From Glandiceps talaboti (Eukaryota; Hemichordata; Enteropneusta; Spengelidae): a DNA stretch of 64,000 nucleotides. The stretch covers positions 3,006,001 through 3,070,000 of the forward strand of contig NC_135568.1 in NCBI RefSeq assembly GCF_964340395.1, in the 5' to 3' direction. Position 1 is the stretch's first letter. The number at the start of each line of letters is the position of its first letter. Below the pieces are notes generated by a model. It saw only the letters and a program-made list of their open reading frames with translations, did no database searches and was not told where the DNA came from. Below, piece by piece: positions 14,501 through 36,703 of the stretch. The translations under genes and the position numbers were made by a program.

Positions 14501-16507
14501 CCAAAAAAATTTCATCCTCGAAGGATGTTGTTCTGGTTTGTAAATGACTATTCAAACGATTGTGACGATCAACTTCCTAAAATGGAATTGTGCCAAATCC
14601 TGATCTTTATTGGAAATTATGGAAATTCATAATTACGCCATTAAACAATAAAAGTGTTTCTGGCAAAAACTTTTCGCTCAGGCTTTGCTGAGCTGCCTCA
14701 GTAGGCCCAATCCATCTCATAATGATTATTGCTTACGTCCAGTCACGTGACCCGAAATGGTAATCAGAACAGTTGCTATTGTTTGCGGTTTATTCCGTGT
14801 GTCGATTTTTTTATCCAGAAACTTTTCCATATGAGTCTGTATGATTTATTCTTCCATATTTTCGATTCCTATTATTTTGAAATCAGCAAAGCCTGAGCGA
14901 AACGTCTTGGCCAGAAACACTTTACTGTTTATTGTATATGTTCAATTGAAACTGCTTAGTGTGTATATAGCTAGAAATGATAAATCATCCAAAGATTGAA
15001 TTAGTGCATACATTCAGGAGTAAAGCAGTCACACACTCCGGTTCTTTCAAATTGTCTATATGTACACAGTGTATCTGCAATTTGGAAAGAAAAATATTGC
15101 ATTTTGTTTCAAGCGTGAATCCCCCTTTCCCCTCATTCCTTATCATCCCATCCCTTTCCCGTACACCATCGACTATCCCCTTCGCCCACTGCGCCATTAA
15201 ACACAGGGGTAGTCTAATATAAATCCATCAACTGTAGTCTGAAAAGTAAGGCACTGTATTGAGATAATATGATATATTTGATAGGAACAGAAGTAATGAT
15301 AGGCTATTTAAATTTTGTTCACCGAAACGTTGTACACATTGTAGGCAATTCACTCAATTGATATGTTATCAAGGGCAAGGACACACAGTCGTGTTTAAAT
15401 GTACCAAAGGTTCAGTGTCATCGTGTGCATATAAATGTCAAAGAACACAATGCATTAACTGGAAAAAATGTTCTTAAAGTTATCTAACAATTCAAACACA
15501 AGCCTATCATTAGCTCCGTTCCCGAATTCATTCAATAAACTCAACCACTGTGTAGGTCATTTAACCCCCGTGAGAGGGCGCTATTGAACGGCAACATAAC
15601 GTACATTGAATAACCAGAGACAGGTATAACTCGAAAAGGCAATCCCAGGGTCATTTTCGAATAAAAGTTCAATAACTCGACATTTTCTTGACTTGCACAA
15701 AAAACAAAGAATAAAGGAAATGAACATTTGCTGAAGAAGGAGTACAATATCAGACATCAATGGTACGTAGGAAAAAGAAATAGACCAAGTTTTTGGTACG
15801 ATTGAGATATAAAACAGGCAGTGTTATGCTTCAACATATAATGCTATAGTCTAAGAGTAATAAATACATACAACATATCAAGAACTCAAATGTCAATGTC
15901 TGGCTCCTCTGATACCGTTAAATAATCAATGGTACAACAAGACCCTGGGTAATTTGGTTTGCAATTTACAGAAAGCGTAGAGAAAATTAAAATGAAATAC
16001 CATACAAATTATGATCAGTTAAATATATTTTCCCAAGGGAAATATACCCAACATAATGATAGCACCTATCCTTTCTCCGACCAATTAATTAATAGTAATA
16101 TTTGAAATGAGTATTGCAATTGCTAAAACTGTAATATGGCTGAGAAAAACACTAGATAAATACATAAAAACTATGTTTTTGGTTTTACAAGAGTTATGTA
16201 CAGCTTGAGTTGTGTTCTGTGTTTTGTGTTGGTCGCTATATGTGTATGATTTATCCGATGATACTACAAAGATTTGGTAATCGAAACAAACACTGCTAAT
16301 AAGGTGATATATTTATCATTATACTTCTTGCATCTGTGAGCAATTGTAAATGTATAAATTAAGAATCGTAAAATGAATCTTTTTGCTTACTGTCAAAATA
16401 TCGATATTTTGCAACAATGCTGTCCGGTATACACAATTTCGATAATATATTACAAGTTTATAGATTGGTGGAGGAAGACTATATACCGCCCTCTAGAGTT
16501 CAAAGTA
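11590..16507. other. Spacer between receptor and ankyrin gene
   Basis: This stretch lies between the 3' ends of two convergent genes, so it holds both 3' untranslated regions. No reading frame with family resemblance was seen. The only clear structure is a foldback element at 14646-14935. I could not pick a convincing polyadenylation signal close to either stop codon. Confidence 0.55.
14646..14935. repeat. Foldback element with ~45-50 bp inverted arms (MITE-like)
   Basis: The left arm (14646-14691) and the reverse complement of the right arm (14883-14935) share AGTGTTTCTGGC and TTCGCTCAGGCTTTGCTGA, with a few mismatches and a small indel. The roughly 190-base centre has no coding potential. 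The size and terminal inverted repeats fit a miniature inverted-repeat transposable element; no target-site duplication was confirmed. Confidence 0.65.
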
Positions 16508-24904
<8,397 letters not shown>

Positions 24905-27900
24905 CTTGGACGTACTTCACTGACAGCTCTCTGTTTACCTGTGTAAAGGGAACACTAAATCATTTATAAACCTGCTTATCTGCGTGCGACAAGGTAACTG
25001 TTGTTGGGTGATACAAAATTAATAACTTTGTACAATATAGGTGATATCTACACTGAGCATTTAAAGAAAGGATTTAATAATTCAACAGTAACTGATCACA
25101 ACGGTAGTATAACGACTCACAAGTCATTCAACCTCGTCAATCCGTACTCTCAGTATCGGTCTGGGATGTAGAAATGGCTTGCAATATTTACTAGTAGTTG
25201 GTGAAATACACAGTGTACGTGGATGTATGTATTAGTATTACGGGCCTCGCGCTGCTACGCTTTACAATTGTGACGCAGACAATGTCTAATTATGTACTCA
25301 AATACAGTAGCTGAATCTTATTACTGTATTTCATAATATTCTCATAAAGTCGAGTAGTGTATGGATTTTAAGGGGTTTATCGTTTTACGTATAAGTAATA
25401 TACTTAAAGCACCATTCAAGAAATATGCTTCGAGTACCATTAATACTTTGAGTATTATTATGAAATCCATATTAGTTAATGATCTGAGGAAATATGATCT
25501 CATCTGCCTCTCTGAGTACATTTTTTACTGTTTCCAGAAGTCGTTAATGAAGTCCCAAAAATGTAATTAAATTCCAAGTATGATCATACATGGCCTTCGT
25601 TTTTAGTGATGGATTTTTCCCATGTTTATTTAATTCATTAGTGTAGCCTGTGATAACATTAGTAATTGTACAGGTAATTATCTCGTGTGCGTCGATTTCA
25701 TTAGACTTTACTAATTAGTCAAAACACTCATGTTATTGTGAAGGTTTCGTTACAGCTATTGTTGGGAGTGTTTTGAACTACAGTGACTGTAAAGTACTTT
25801 GCAATAGTCGTAAGTTGATTGACAAGTTGATTGACTAGAGAACATGTGGGATTAAGTAACGGTGCCAAAGGGTTTTCAACTACTGGGGACAATGCTCGAA
25901 TAAATTCGTACCTAGAGTCACGATAGCATATATGTTTCAGCAAAAGTTTTGCAATAAAAATGACAATGTTTTCTGTTGAATTGTGTATTACACATGTTCG
26001 AATTTTGTGATCGTTCTACACTTTGCCATCTATGAAGGCTGCTTCGCTATATGTGTGTATATAAATCTCCGACGGACTGATGAAGTCGACGAATTGATCA
26101 CATTTAGTACATTTGTTGGAATTTAAGATATCATGAATGAATAATTATCAAACCTTCTTCAAAGAAAATGTTCACAATGAAAGCATTGAATAATTACGGC
26201 AGTCGCGTCGCGACAGATCAGATTTATTTGCCTTCTGTAATCTTCACAAATCTGATTAACTCCTCTAAGTTTCTCGTTACATAACAAATTCAGAATAAAA
26301 GTTGAAAACACAAATTGTAGAGTTCTTTTTTAAGGACGGCCATCTTGAATACCTGTACAGACAACGTACTGTCTAAGGCTTGTAACAAATTATGAACATA
26401 CCCTATGTCGCAAACTCAAAGTTGAGCAGTAAAAGCGTTGACACAGTGCATTATACATGAAGGCTATTATTGGGCCGTTGCCCCCTAATGAATTAGAAGC
26501 AATTCAATGACCTGACAGTTGAACAATTACCCGTCCGCGGTCAGATGTCCATTAATTTAGTTGTAAATAACCATACTTGTGTTAATGGGTCGATGGTATT
26601 TGTTTCCAGGCGATAAAAATCGCCTATGACGGCTATTGGCGTTCGTATATTCAATGACGTCCCTTCAGATATATCAAACTTTGGTTTTTAAGCCCTCCGG
26701 GGTGAGAAGATTGCCATTGTTCTAAGTTCCACCATAGACCGTCCACCAACGTTGGAGGATGGTATATATGGTTCAACTAGGAGTTAACCAAGATACTTTG
26801 TCTACAGTAATGTGTTTCATTTAAACGTTCCATGGCCTCGAGAGTAGTATTGGTCCATCAGTAACAGTGTTAATGGCTGGAGTTTGACGTTATATCACGT
26901 CGTTCAGTGCGTGTATTGTTTCGATATATAATGCTCAGTCATTCGAACCTTTGGAATGCGATAGAGTTGAGTACAGCGCACACGCCGTTTTGAAGCCTGG
27001 GCATGGCAGCGACGTCTCAATTCACATCTCCATGACTCATGCCATGTATAATACAAGCATTACGAATTTAAAGAAGTGCAGTCGTTTGAACACAGCTTTT
27101 TCAATAATATGTCCTCACTGGGAAGTTTTACAACCACCTGTCTGTTTTGACATACAAACGGGTACCCTTATTATTTACATTTCAAACGGTTCATTCTAGT
27201 GAAACCCCCTTCTGAATAGACAGGAGTAACACCCGGCAAATACAGACGTTAAATAAGTTACTCGTCTTAATTTCTTTGATCGCCTGCACTTTGTTATAGT
27301 ATCACAGAGGAGACTGAGATCTGGTGATAAAATCAAGAACCCGTATATCTATGATATGATAATCTCGTTAAAACGTTGTGGTCAACTTGACTGTAACGGT
27401 ACTGGTGACTAAGACAATAATGACGAGGGGTGCAAAGACGTCAACTTCACCATATACTTCAAAGTCGTATTTAAGAACAGTATACCAGCTAAGATCATCC
27501 GTAATATTTGTACCACGTACCTTAAGACTATACAGTCAAACTCGATCTTCGTAAAAGAATGTACACGCCGGTATGGTTCGTGCTTAAACTCAGCAAGTAC
27601 GTACAACGACCATGGATTGATTACTTACGCGGATTAATCTGCATAACAATAGCCATACACCACGTCACCATGGAGTCTGTATACAAATGAACACAAAACA
27701 ACATTCATCAAAAGGGGACGGGTCTATACCATTCGTAAATATTACGTCAATTTACATCTCAATTCTAAACCTCTCTTTTAACAGAAGGATAATATAATTA
27801 AATTTGTCCTAAATGTGATCGACCGCCCACAACAACAGGTCAGTGTTGTATATCTAAAGTTGATTGTCCGATAAGATATCCGACCCTGCAAATTACAGAT

Positions 27901-29518
27901 AGTGGCCAACGATCACTCCCAAGTAATAGCTTGCTGAGATAAACGTTGAATGACACTTACAGTATTGTTTTTGCTACGGATACTTTTCATAACAAACAAA
28001 GAACGAGTGTAAGGAAAGAACCACGAGAAAATCATACAATGTCAGTCACGTGACATCGACTAAGCTATGATTTGACCCTGATCAACCTTGTATACCGCTG
28101 GTGACAGGCGTGACGCAAGCCTCCTCTCTGCAAGTCATATGTACTAGTATATGCTTTTCGTTTCAACCTTTCCAAAGTCATAACAGTGCATCACAGTGAA
28201 GCACACTGACAAATATTTGTTTACGTACAATGTGCACGAACCTCTTTTGTCTCAGAATGACGAAAGGTTCTTTGTTGAGTTTCAAGTTACACAGTATGCA
28301 CTTATGATAGGTTGTATTCAAACACAGATCACATTTTGTCGTGTTTCTAAAATTAAAATCCTTCTGAAATAGAAGATAAATTACTCCAAAGTTTATACGC
28401 ACCAGTCCGCATCCCTTCTCATCTGAATGCAACCATCAAATATTATTGTGTTATATTAAATTACGACATATTTACATGCATTGTTCTCTTTTATTGTTAT
28501 ACCAACGCTGTTTTTATTGAGTTTGTGATATTTATATCATCAAGGTTTGATCCACGAGGATAGACGGGGTTTTTGTATCTATCGTGGAGGTACTTCGTCA
28601 AAAGCTGAATACCAACGATCAATGATTCTCAGATTTTGATATGAACCATTCATTGCTACTGGGAAGGTAATGTTTACAAGATAAAATGAATGAACATAGA
28701 ACGAAACTCCAGTAAAATTAATGAAAATGTAATTTTAGCCAAACGTGTACAGTCGTCGTTTTTGTATTCATTAGAACAAATTGTGCCTGTAGTATCAGGT
28801 ACTAATGGAACGCTACTTACATATAATCACCTCTTGATATCCACGTAAATCAAAACTAGCATGATAAATGATTAGATGACATAATCTATGCGAACGTATA
28901 CTAAAATATGGTGGAAACCCATGTTGAACTATTCTAACTGTACTATAAATGTCATCGAAGGTATGCGTCGACATTGAAATAAAACATTATGCTAACTATT
29001 GACTAGAGCTTTATGTAAGTGTTCACTCGAGTGAAAATGCTTATGAACTCAACTTGTGTCCTTACAAATATCCTGCTGGTACATATTCAGGAAAAATAAA
29101 AGATTATATAATTTGGTCACTGGCGGCGCTGTTCCATGGCAGGTTTTTGATCGGGACTCGGTGACTTGAAAGTAGCCTTGCAGTAAGACCTTGGATCTGT
29201 GTTTTGGGTATTGCCCAATAAAAATGAAAGGTGATGAGGCCTAATGAAACAAAGTTGTTTGATTCCGGTCACCCGACCCCACCTAGTTTTTCACGCCGAC
29301 CCTGAACTATTCTTTAACGTATTCGAGAAAAAAGTAATAAGAACGCAAAAATTGTGAAGTCTCACGAGAAATAGTGGAAACGTAAACTGGCATCAACTTA
29401 AAAAGACAATATAAAACTGTTTTTCCAAAGTGACTTTTTTGTTCATTTGGCGTAAGTACATGCACGTTACGTAAAAACGTATGTCTGATGATTAAATTCG
29501 AAGAGGACAGGAAAGCCT

Positions 29519-29560
29519 TGTGTGTGTGTGTGTGTGCGTGTGTGCGTGTGTGTGTGTGTG
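29519..29560. repeat. (GT)n microsatellite
   Basis: GTGTGT with a few GC interruptions; it yields spurious open frames on both strands. Confidence 0.9.
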
Positions 29561-30762
29561 TACTTATGTGGAGGGTCGATTGGGGGGTTATAGTTGGGTG
29601 TATGTGGGTAATGGGATATGCCAACCTAAATGACATACACGAAACATGGGACGTGAAAGATAAATGGGGATAGGTGACACGCTATGAATATGGTGAATGA
29701 AACCTTAATTTCTAATTTCAACCGGACTAGGGGATTTAAAATTCTTTTTGGTGCACTTAAGGAGTTATATCCACTTTCATTTCTATTCTATACCAGTTGT
29801 ATTTGTTTGCCATGGTAACTGCAAAACAAAGATAATGCAAATATACAGTCGCCATATTGTACAAGGTGACCTATATTCTCATATACAGTGACACGAAAGC
29901 TTAACGTTGCCGCTACCTGTAGGTGTGTGATTTGAACGAGTGGTCTAATTAAGTGGTGTTGATATTGCTAATTTACATATATGTGAAATGTCGTTTATGT
30001 CATTGTAACTGTGAACAAATGGCTATCAGTACTAACTCATGCGTATAAACAGCTGGAACAGTATATACGGGTAAGTGACCTCAATTATTATTTCTGTACG
30101 TTGGATTTTAATAGTAAGTGCATAACCTCACCTGAGAGACAATACACGTTAGATTTCTAGAATCAGTAATGACGAAACCATATATGTGATAGGTCACATA
30201 TATACGGTATAGGCCTCATTAATGGGTAGTATTAGTACCTACTGTAGACGTACTTGACAACCGAATATACAGGGAGACGATTGTGACAGTTATCACGTGA
30301 CATTATTATATTAGTAAGAATTATACCTTTAAAACCTGTGTACAGCTATCCCATAATGTCTGTATTCTGGTGACCTTGTCTTCAGTTAGAGTAGCTAATA
30401 CGTGATTCAATTGTCTGTAAACTCGAGGTCTTAATCACGTGACATGCATTCCTGTCCTTGTTTAAGAATTTGTCGTTTCTTTTCGATGCCGGCCATGATA
30501 AGACATAGTGGAAGACGACATTGTGCATAGTCATTGTTGTCGAGTCATTCACTACAGTGCCTACGTCACTGATTGAAAACCCAAAATACCTGTAACAGTA
30601 CAATGGACAATTTAGTTTATCGTTTTCATTATAGCCTACAATGCCATACTGAACATAACACATAAATAACTGAACGTTACATGCAACTCACTGTATGTAT
30701 ATAAAGTGCACTACATATTGCCCAGAAAACATCATATGTCAAATTAAAAGTTGTCTAAGTCA

Positions 30763-31137
30763 TTTACGTGATTCGTGTATATTTAATTGGAGATAAGCTG
30801 TTGATAATCCCTGTATAGTTTGAGATTGATGACACCGAGTATACAAACGGTAATTTCATTCATTTTGTCATCGGTATAATATAATAACAATATGTAGCAA
30901 TTAATATTATCACAAATCAATATTTTGTGGGCATGCATTATACACTTAAAACAAAAATTTACGTGATTCGTGTATATTTGATTGGAGATAAGCTGTTGAT
31001 AATCATTGTATATTTTGAGATTGATGACATCGAGTATACAAACGGTAATTTCATTCATATTGTCATAGGTATAATACATTAACAATAGCAATTGATATTA
31101 TCCCAAATCAATATTCTGACACTTAAAACAAAAATGA
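30763..31137. repeat. Two direct copies of a ~195-bp unit
   Basis: The block starting at 30763 (TTTACGTGATTCGTGTATAT) recurs at 30958 with a few substitutions and a short deletion, and both copies end near ACACTTAAAACAAAAAT. The pair ends about 140 bases before the first recognised exon of the Death/TIR gene. It has no coding potential and could include regulatory DNA or a small non-coding repeat. Confidence 0.85.
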
Positions 31138-31309
31138 TTTGAATGTTATGACACGAGGACGACGTTTAATATTTCAGTGTCAGAGTCCAGTGAATTGCGA
31201 AATATCTTATGTTAACCTCAGAAATTTTAGACTGTACCCTTTCATGCTTTTAAAGTTTATACTGGTGTTATTTTCAGTGTCAAACTATTGTACATTGATA
31301 TCGGTAAAT

Positions 31310-33675
31310 ATGGAGAAGAAATGGGATAAGCAGATGCCTGATATCCTGGATCAGTTCAGAAGTATCACTGATGACGATATGTGGAGTTCTAACAAGAAAG
31401 CCAATAAATATAAAAATCTCGTGGAAGATGAGTTGACGGAGGATGCAAAAAAAAGGTGATGCAGCAATTATTGTTCAATACACTATAAAAATACAATACT
31501 CTTCAAAAGACAAAATAAAACAAAACAGTTTCTTGATAAGTGAATTGAAATTCGCAAACATTCAACACAGTCTGATTGAAATATTAAATTCTGATGATTC
31601 ACATGCACATGTACTTAATTAACATATTTTGACGTAAAGAAATAGTGAGAACTTAAATCGCATACACCTTATTAATAGAACAAGCTAACTTTTACCATTT
31701 CTCTATTCACCAGCAAGGGGTCGCTGTCTAAACACTTCATTGACATTATCTTGGTTTGCATGGAAAACAAGACACAGGGTCATTATGAAATTTTTCGCCG
31801 AATATGTAGTGCTACAAACATTCATTGGAAGGTAAGGCTCGAAAGAATATAAATAGAAATTAAATTTCTACAAATTTTACTGTGCTAGTGTTATGGTGAG
31901 GTAATGTGTTCATGTTTGTTGAATGGTGTATAAGTTAGTATGTATTACGGTGAGCGGTTTGTATCCATATTATCAATGTACATTTCAATTAAAATAGGGA
32001 TATTTTACCAAAAGAATCATAAACATTTATGTGTTTCATAAAAAAGTTATGTAAAAATAAAAAAAGTTAACATAGGTTACAAAATGTTACTACGTTAAAA
32101 TGTTAATTAATGTATGTTTCACTATCGATAATTTTTACTACAATATCTAGTTGGTACGTTATGGGTTGATTACTACGTCACATGTTAACACGGAACTATA
32201 TTAACCTATTTTGTCTCTTTAATTCTCTCGACATTTAGAAACATATCGACAGTGCTAATGCAATCACCTTGAAATGGATGGAGCCAATAGGACGCCCTCA
32301 AGAGACAGATAAAGGAATACTTAAATATTTAGCTAGAGATTTCCTTGATGATGTCGAAGAAGCTGCAAATAATCTGTTCGATAGTTTTGCGTATGTTTTT
32401 ACATTTTATGCTTTTCTACTGATTTTAAAGGCACATTTTATATTCTTTATTGACAATTTCAAAGCGTCACCGATTCAGATAAAGTTATTTTACTTGCGAC
32501 TTACTTTATTTGTGATATTCCTAACATCATCCAAAAATTAAAAAGGAACGGTTCTAAGTTAAAATCATCGATTCGGCACATAGAACCTACATGAATCTTC
32601 CTGAATATTATTGTGAGGTTGTCCGCCGAACATTTATTTCCCCCAAAGAATCACTAATATAATGTTTGGGAAAACATATTGGACAAGGCTTAAGTTTTTA
32701 AGCTTCTTAAGTTCTTTTCAAAAATGTAAACGATGACCCGTGATTTTAAACAACAAAAATAATATTTTTGAGGTGCATACTAGATTAATGTCAGCAACGT
32801 TATGCACTACCTTGTTGCAGACAACATACTATTCTGAAGAAAGTAAGTAGCAGTATGTGTGACGTCATAGAATATTGTTGTAAAGTTGACCAGGATACTC
32901 ACTATAGTGTATTGAATGGTGTATACCGAGTCAAGTTTCAGGTAAGTTTGTATCACTGCTTATATCAATGTTTGCATGACAGCATCTTACATGTACATCC
33001 TTTGTCGTCGATATGGCATGCGACTTTGTCATTTGTACCTGCAGTGGTTGAAATCATCGCAAGAGTAATACAGGAAAGAATGTTCCGTTAAACGTACCAC
33101 TTTGATGCGATTGGTGATACTAAATGAAGACTGAATACTCTTCGTGTTATTAATGTATGCCGAAAATAGGTGAATTTCGTTTTCAAAACTGGTTTTATCA
33201 AATTTCTGTATCATGCTTATGCTAGCGTCGTACACATTTATCACCAGTATATATAGTACAATCAGTTAACAGACTAAATACTTATAATATCAAATACAGC
33301 TACAAACAGTGTTCCATGTCATCCAAAACGAGTACGTTTCATATATTGTTTTCCCTAGGGTAACGAGAAGAAGGTTGCCGCCATCTTGGACGCCTACATC
33401 AGTCTTATCACTAAACCTGACTTTCAGACACACACAGATAAACGAACGCCGTTGGTTTATGTGGTTCAATACACATCTAGTTACGTGATGTAGGTTTATT
33501 TAAAAGATTGAACATACTTTCATATTTCGCTTGTATGTATGTATGTATGTATGTATGTATGTATGTATGTATGTATGTATATACATATATGTGTATGTAT
33601 GTATGTATGTATGTATGTATGTATGTATGTTTGTATGTATGTATGTATGTATGTATGCATACATATGTGTGTATG

Positions 33676-33707
<32 letters not shown>

Positions 33708-36653
33708 AGGATATTCACTGCATGTGTCTTCTTTTCAGTCTTCAGCGTATACAATAATTCGATGATTACATAATGTTAAAATAATTTTTTTCCATTTTGT
33801 TTCAGTGAATCTAATACTTTACATAAACATCTAGACCGTTTCATAGCAATCTGTGAGGAATGTTTGAAACATGATTTTATAGACGAGATTGGTGGTGTGA
33901 ATATGTCATTTTGGGGTGAAGTACTAAATATGGTTATATTGCAGATAGTACTCTGGGTAAGTATTTCTATAACATATATTTGTATAAACAATTATTTCAA
34001 AGTGAACTTTGTATGTATGTATGTATGTATGTATGTATGTATGTATGTATGTATGAATGTATATATGTATGTATGTATGTATGTATGTGTGTATGTATGT
34101 ATGTATGTGTGTATGTATGTATGTATGTATGTATGTAAGTATGTATGTATGTATGTATGTATGTATGTATGTATGTATGTATGTATGTATGTATGTATGT
34201 ATGTATGTATGTATGTATGTATGTATGTACATTCATTATCCTTATTTATCTTATCATCTGCAATCTTGATAACCAACAGGCACCAGGGAAACAGAAAGTA
34301 CATTTTATGCCCTACGTCATGAAATTATTATATTGTGATGTCGATGAATTAGAAGATACGGCACAGTCGGTATTTCCTTCGTTATCGATGAGTTCTGAAG
34401 TTACTTCCCCTTTCATAGATGAAATCATTGAGGCTTTTTTGAACGACAAACTATGTGTACTTCGTAAGTAATTGTGTCATTTATACGATCATTTAACATA
34501 TACTAAGCAATACCTAACATAAAATATAGTACAGATGAATTAAAACTTTAAAATGTGGAGACTTTCTCCTGCACAAAAATACTCGGATAATTCCTAGCTC
34601 AGTCTCGGGACTTGAAGCTGGATACGCGCACAATGTTACATTTTATCTCACTATGTACACAAACAGTTTTGTGTTTGAATCTTCAGTGTTTCATTGAACA
34701 GTGACGTCACAACTTGAGATAATATGTATCTTTGCATATGCATGCGTGCTCTCAGTATCTGCCTTTTGCTTCACGCAATTTGTAGCACAACAACTTTGCA
34801 CGAGATGTAAAAAACACTTCGTGTTATCTAATTGAAAGTCTATTGTCATTCTGGTTTGGGAGTAATAATTGTTTTCTATATTACTCTGAAGCTGGTATAA
34901 AGGCTGCATTCGGACAGAAAGATGAAAATATAATGGCTAGGTTTGATGAGATCGCAGACAAATTTGTTGAAGTGCCCGAGGGTGGACAACAGGCTGTCTA
35001 TCAACTCTACTCCGAGGTTGCAAAGAAATACCCAGAAGTAAGTCACAGGCAACACATATGGATATTTACAAGATCTTAGAACTCGGATGATTTATTTTAC
35101 TCCAAGGTTGCCAAAAATACAAATAAGTATGCCACAGACAAAGAAGCATATACATGTATGTAGAATGATATGTACTAACTCTATGATAAAAATATCCATA
35201 GCATAGGAAGTCAAGAGAAGTTACATAGGTTACATAGATGTAGAACTTGAACGTGTAACTAGTTTACGATGCCGAGAAACACTAACAAGTATGTCACAGA
35301 CATAGATATATTTTGTTACTCTAGCATCACCCATGTTGAAATTTATCATGCCTTACATTAGATTACTCAAATTGCTACACACCTGAGCAAAAACAAACCT
35401 ATCGTCTGCATTTTTGTAGTGATACCCACCCCATCCTTCCTTTAAATTCACATTTGTGATTACATGATATGCCTGATGTGTAACTCTTTCACGTATACAC
35501 ATTTATGTAGTTTAATATATGCCAAAGCTTAAATTCAAAGATATCTTCCTCAATATAATTGACAAATTATTTGAATGGCAAATCTCGTCCTTTTATTGCA
35601 GAGAGTATTACCATACAAAGACCAAATTATCGATGGATTGGAAGGGATATCAACGCAGTCATATGCTATGATGACATTAGTGTCTATAATACCAACTGAT
35701 CCAAAACAATTTGTAGATGACGAACTAATTGATAAGATGCTAGCAATACTCGACGGCAATCCATATATGATATATTATACAGACCAAGCGATTGCTCTTA
35801 TTGGTAGAATTAATAAGGTAGCTAAAAACATTATACTATTCCCGGGGAGACATCATTTATTATTTATCTAATATACTATTGAATGGTGATATATTTCTCT
35901 TTATCTTCAAGGAGAAGTTATTCATTCTCGTTTTCTGAGGCAGTTTGTTATTGATTTTGTTATTTGTAGTAATCCCATGCCACGTTACCCGTTGTATGTT
36001 GAACATGATAATGATAACTGAAGGGTTAATTGAAGTGACTGGCTCAGATCAGAGTCTACAAGTTACTGATTCGAGCCTCGCCACTTCTATTTATTTCTGA
36101 ACTTGAACCATCAATGTAACAACGGTCAATCAAACTGCATAAGTAGGGGACCTGGTAGGATAGAGGAAAATTTCAATTTTATGCACCTCACTGGTTGCAT
36201 GTATACTGTAATGAGGAGTCGTTGTACCTTTTTACTTCCATACAATAATTATTCATACATTGTTTTACTCTGCTCATACAGTTAGTCCTACACAATGTAA
36301 CGTTCCTGTATTCTACATAAGCATATTTTGTTATACATCTTGTATGCCTTTTTCTTTTATTACAAGGAAAAGGCAGAGCAGAGTATGAAAATAATGGCGG
36401 ATCAACTTAAAAACCCAACCTACGGCCAACAGGCCACAATGATTGTTATAGCCATGAAACAACTTGCCGGTAACGAATACATCGAAATCTTGACAAAGTA
36501 TAAAGATCTCATTTTGTCGTTTCAAAATAGTCCAGTGCCTGGAATAAAACAACAAGTTCAGAGCGCAATGGATATAATCGAGGGACGAAGGTAAGAAGCT
36601 TCCAATTTCGATAAATTTGGCTGGATACTTATTTGTAGTAGTAGTAGTAGTAA

Positions 36654-36703
<50 letters not shown>

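Larger units (their letters stand above)
24905..31277. other. Shared spacer of two divergent genes
   Basis: About 6.4 kb separates the first coding exons of the ankyrin gene (-) and the Death/TIR gene (+), so both promoters and any 5' non-coding exons should be here. No open frame shows family resemblance. Visible structure is limited to a GT microsatellite at 29519-29560 and a directly repeated block of about 195 bases at 30763-31137. Confidence 0.55.

Noticed and set aside
28178-28432. 84-residue minus-strand frame with several cysteines
   Set aside because: The C-x2-C pairs suggested a zinc finger, but spacing and flanks fit no finger family and there are no supporting splice sites or neighbours.
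33500-34322. Several 70-152-residue frames on both strands
   Set aside because: GTAT microsatellite translations in introns of the Death/TIR gene; only the short parts that match exons 33806-33956 and 34280-34463 are real.
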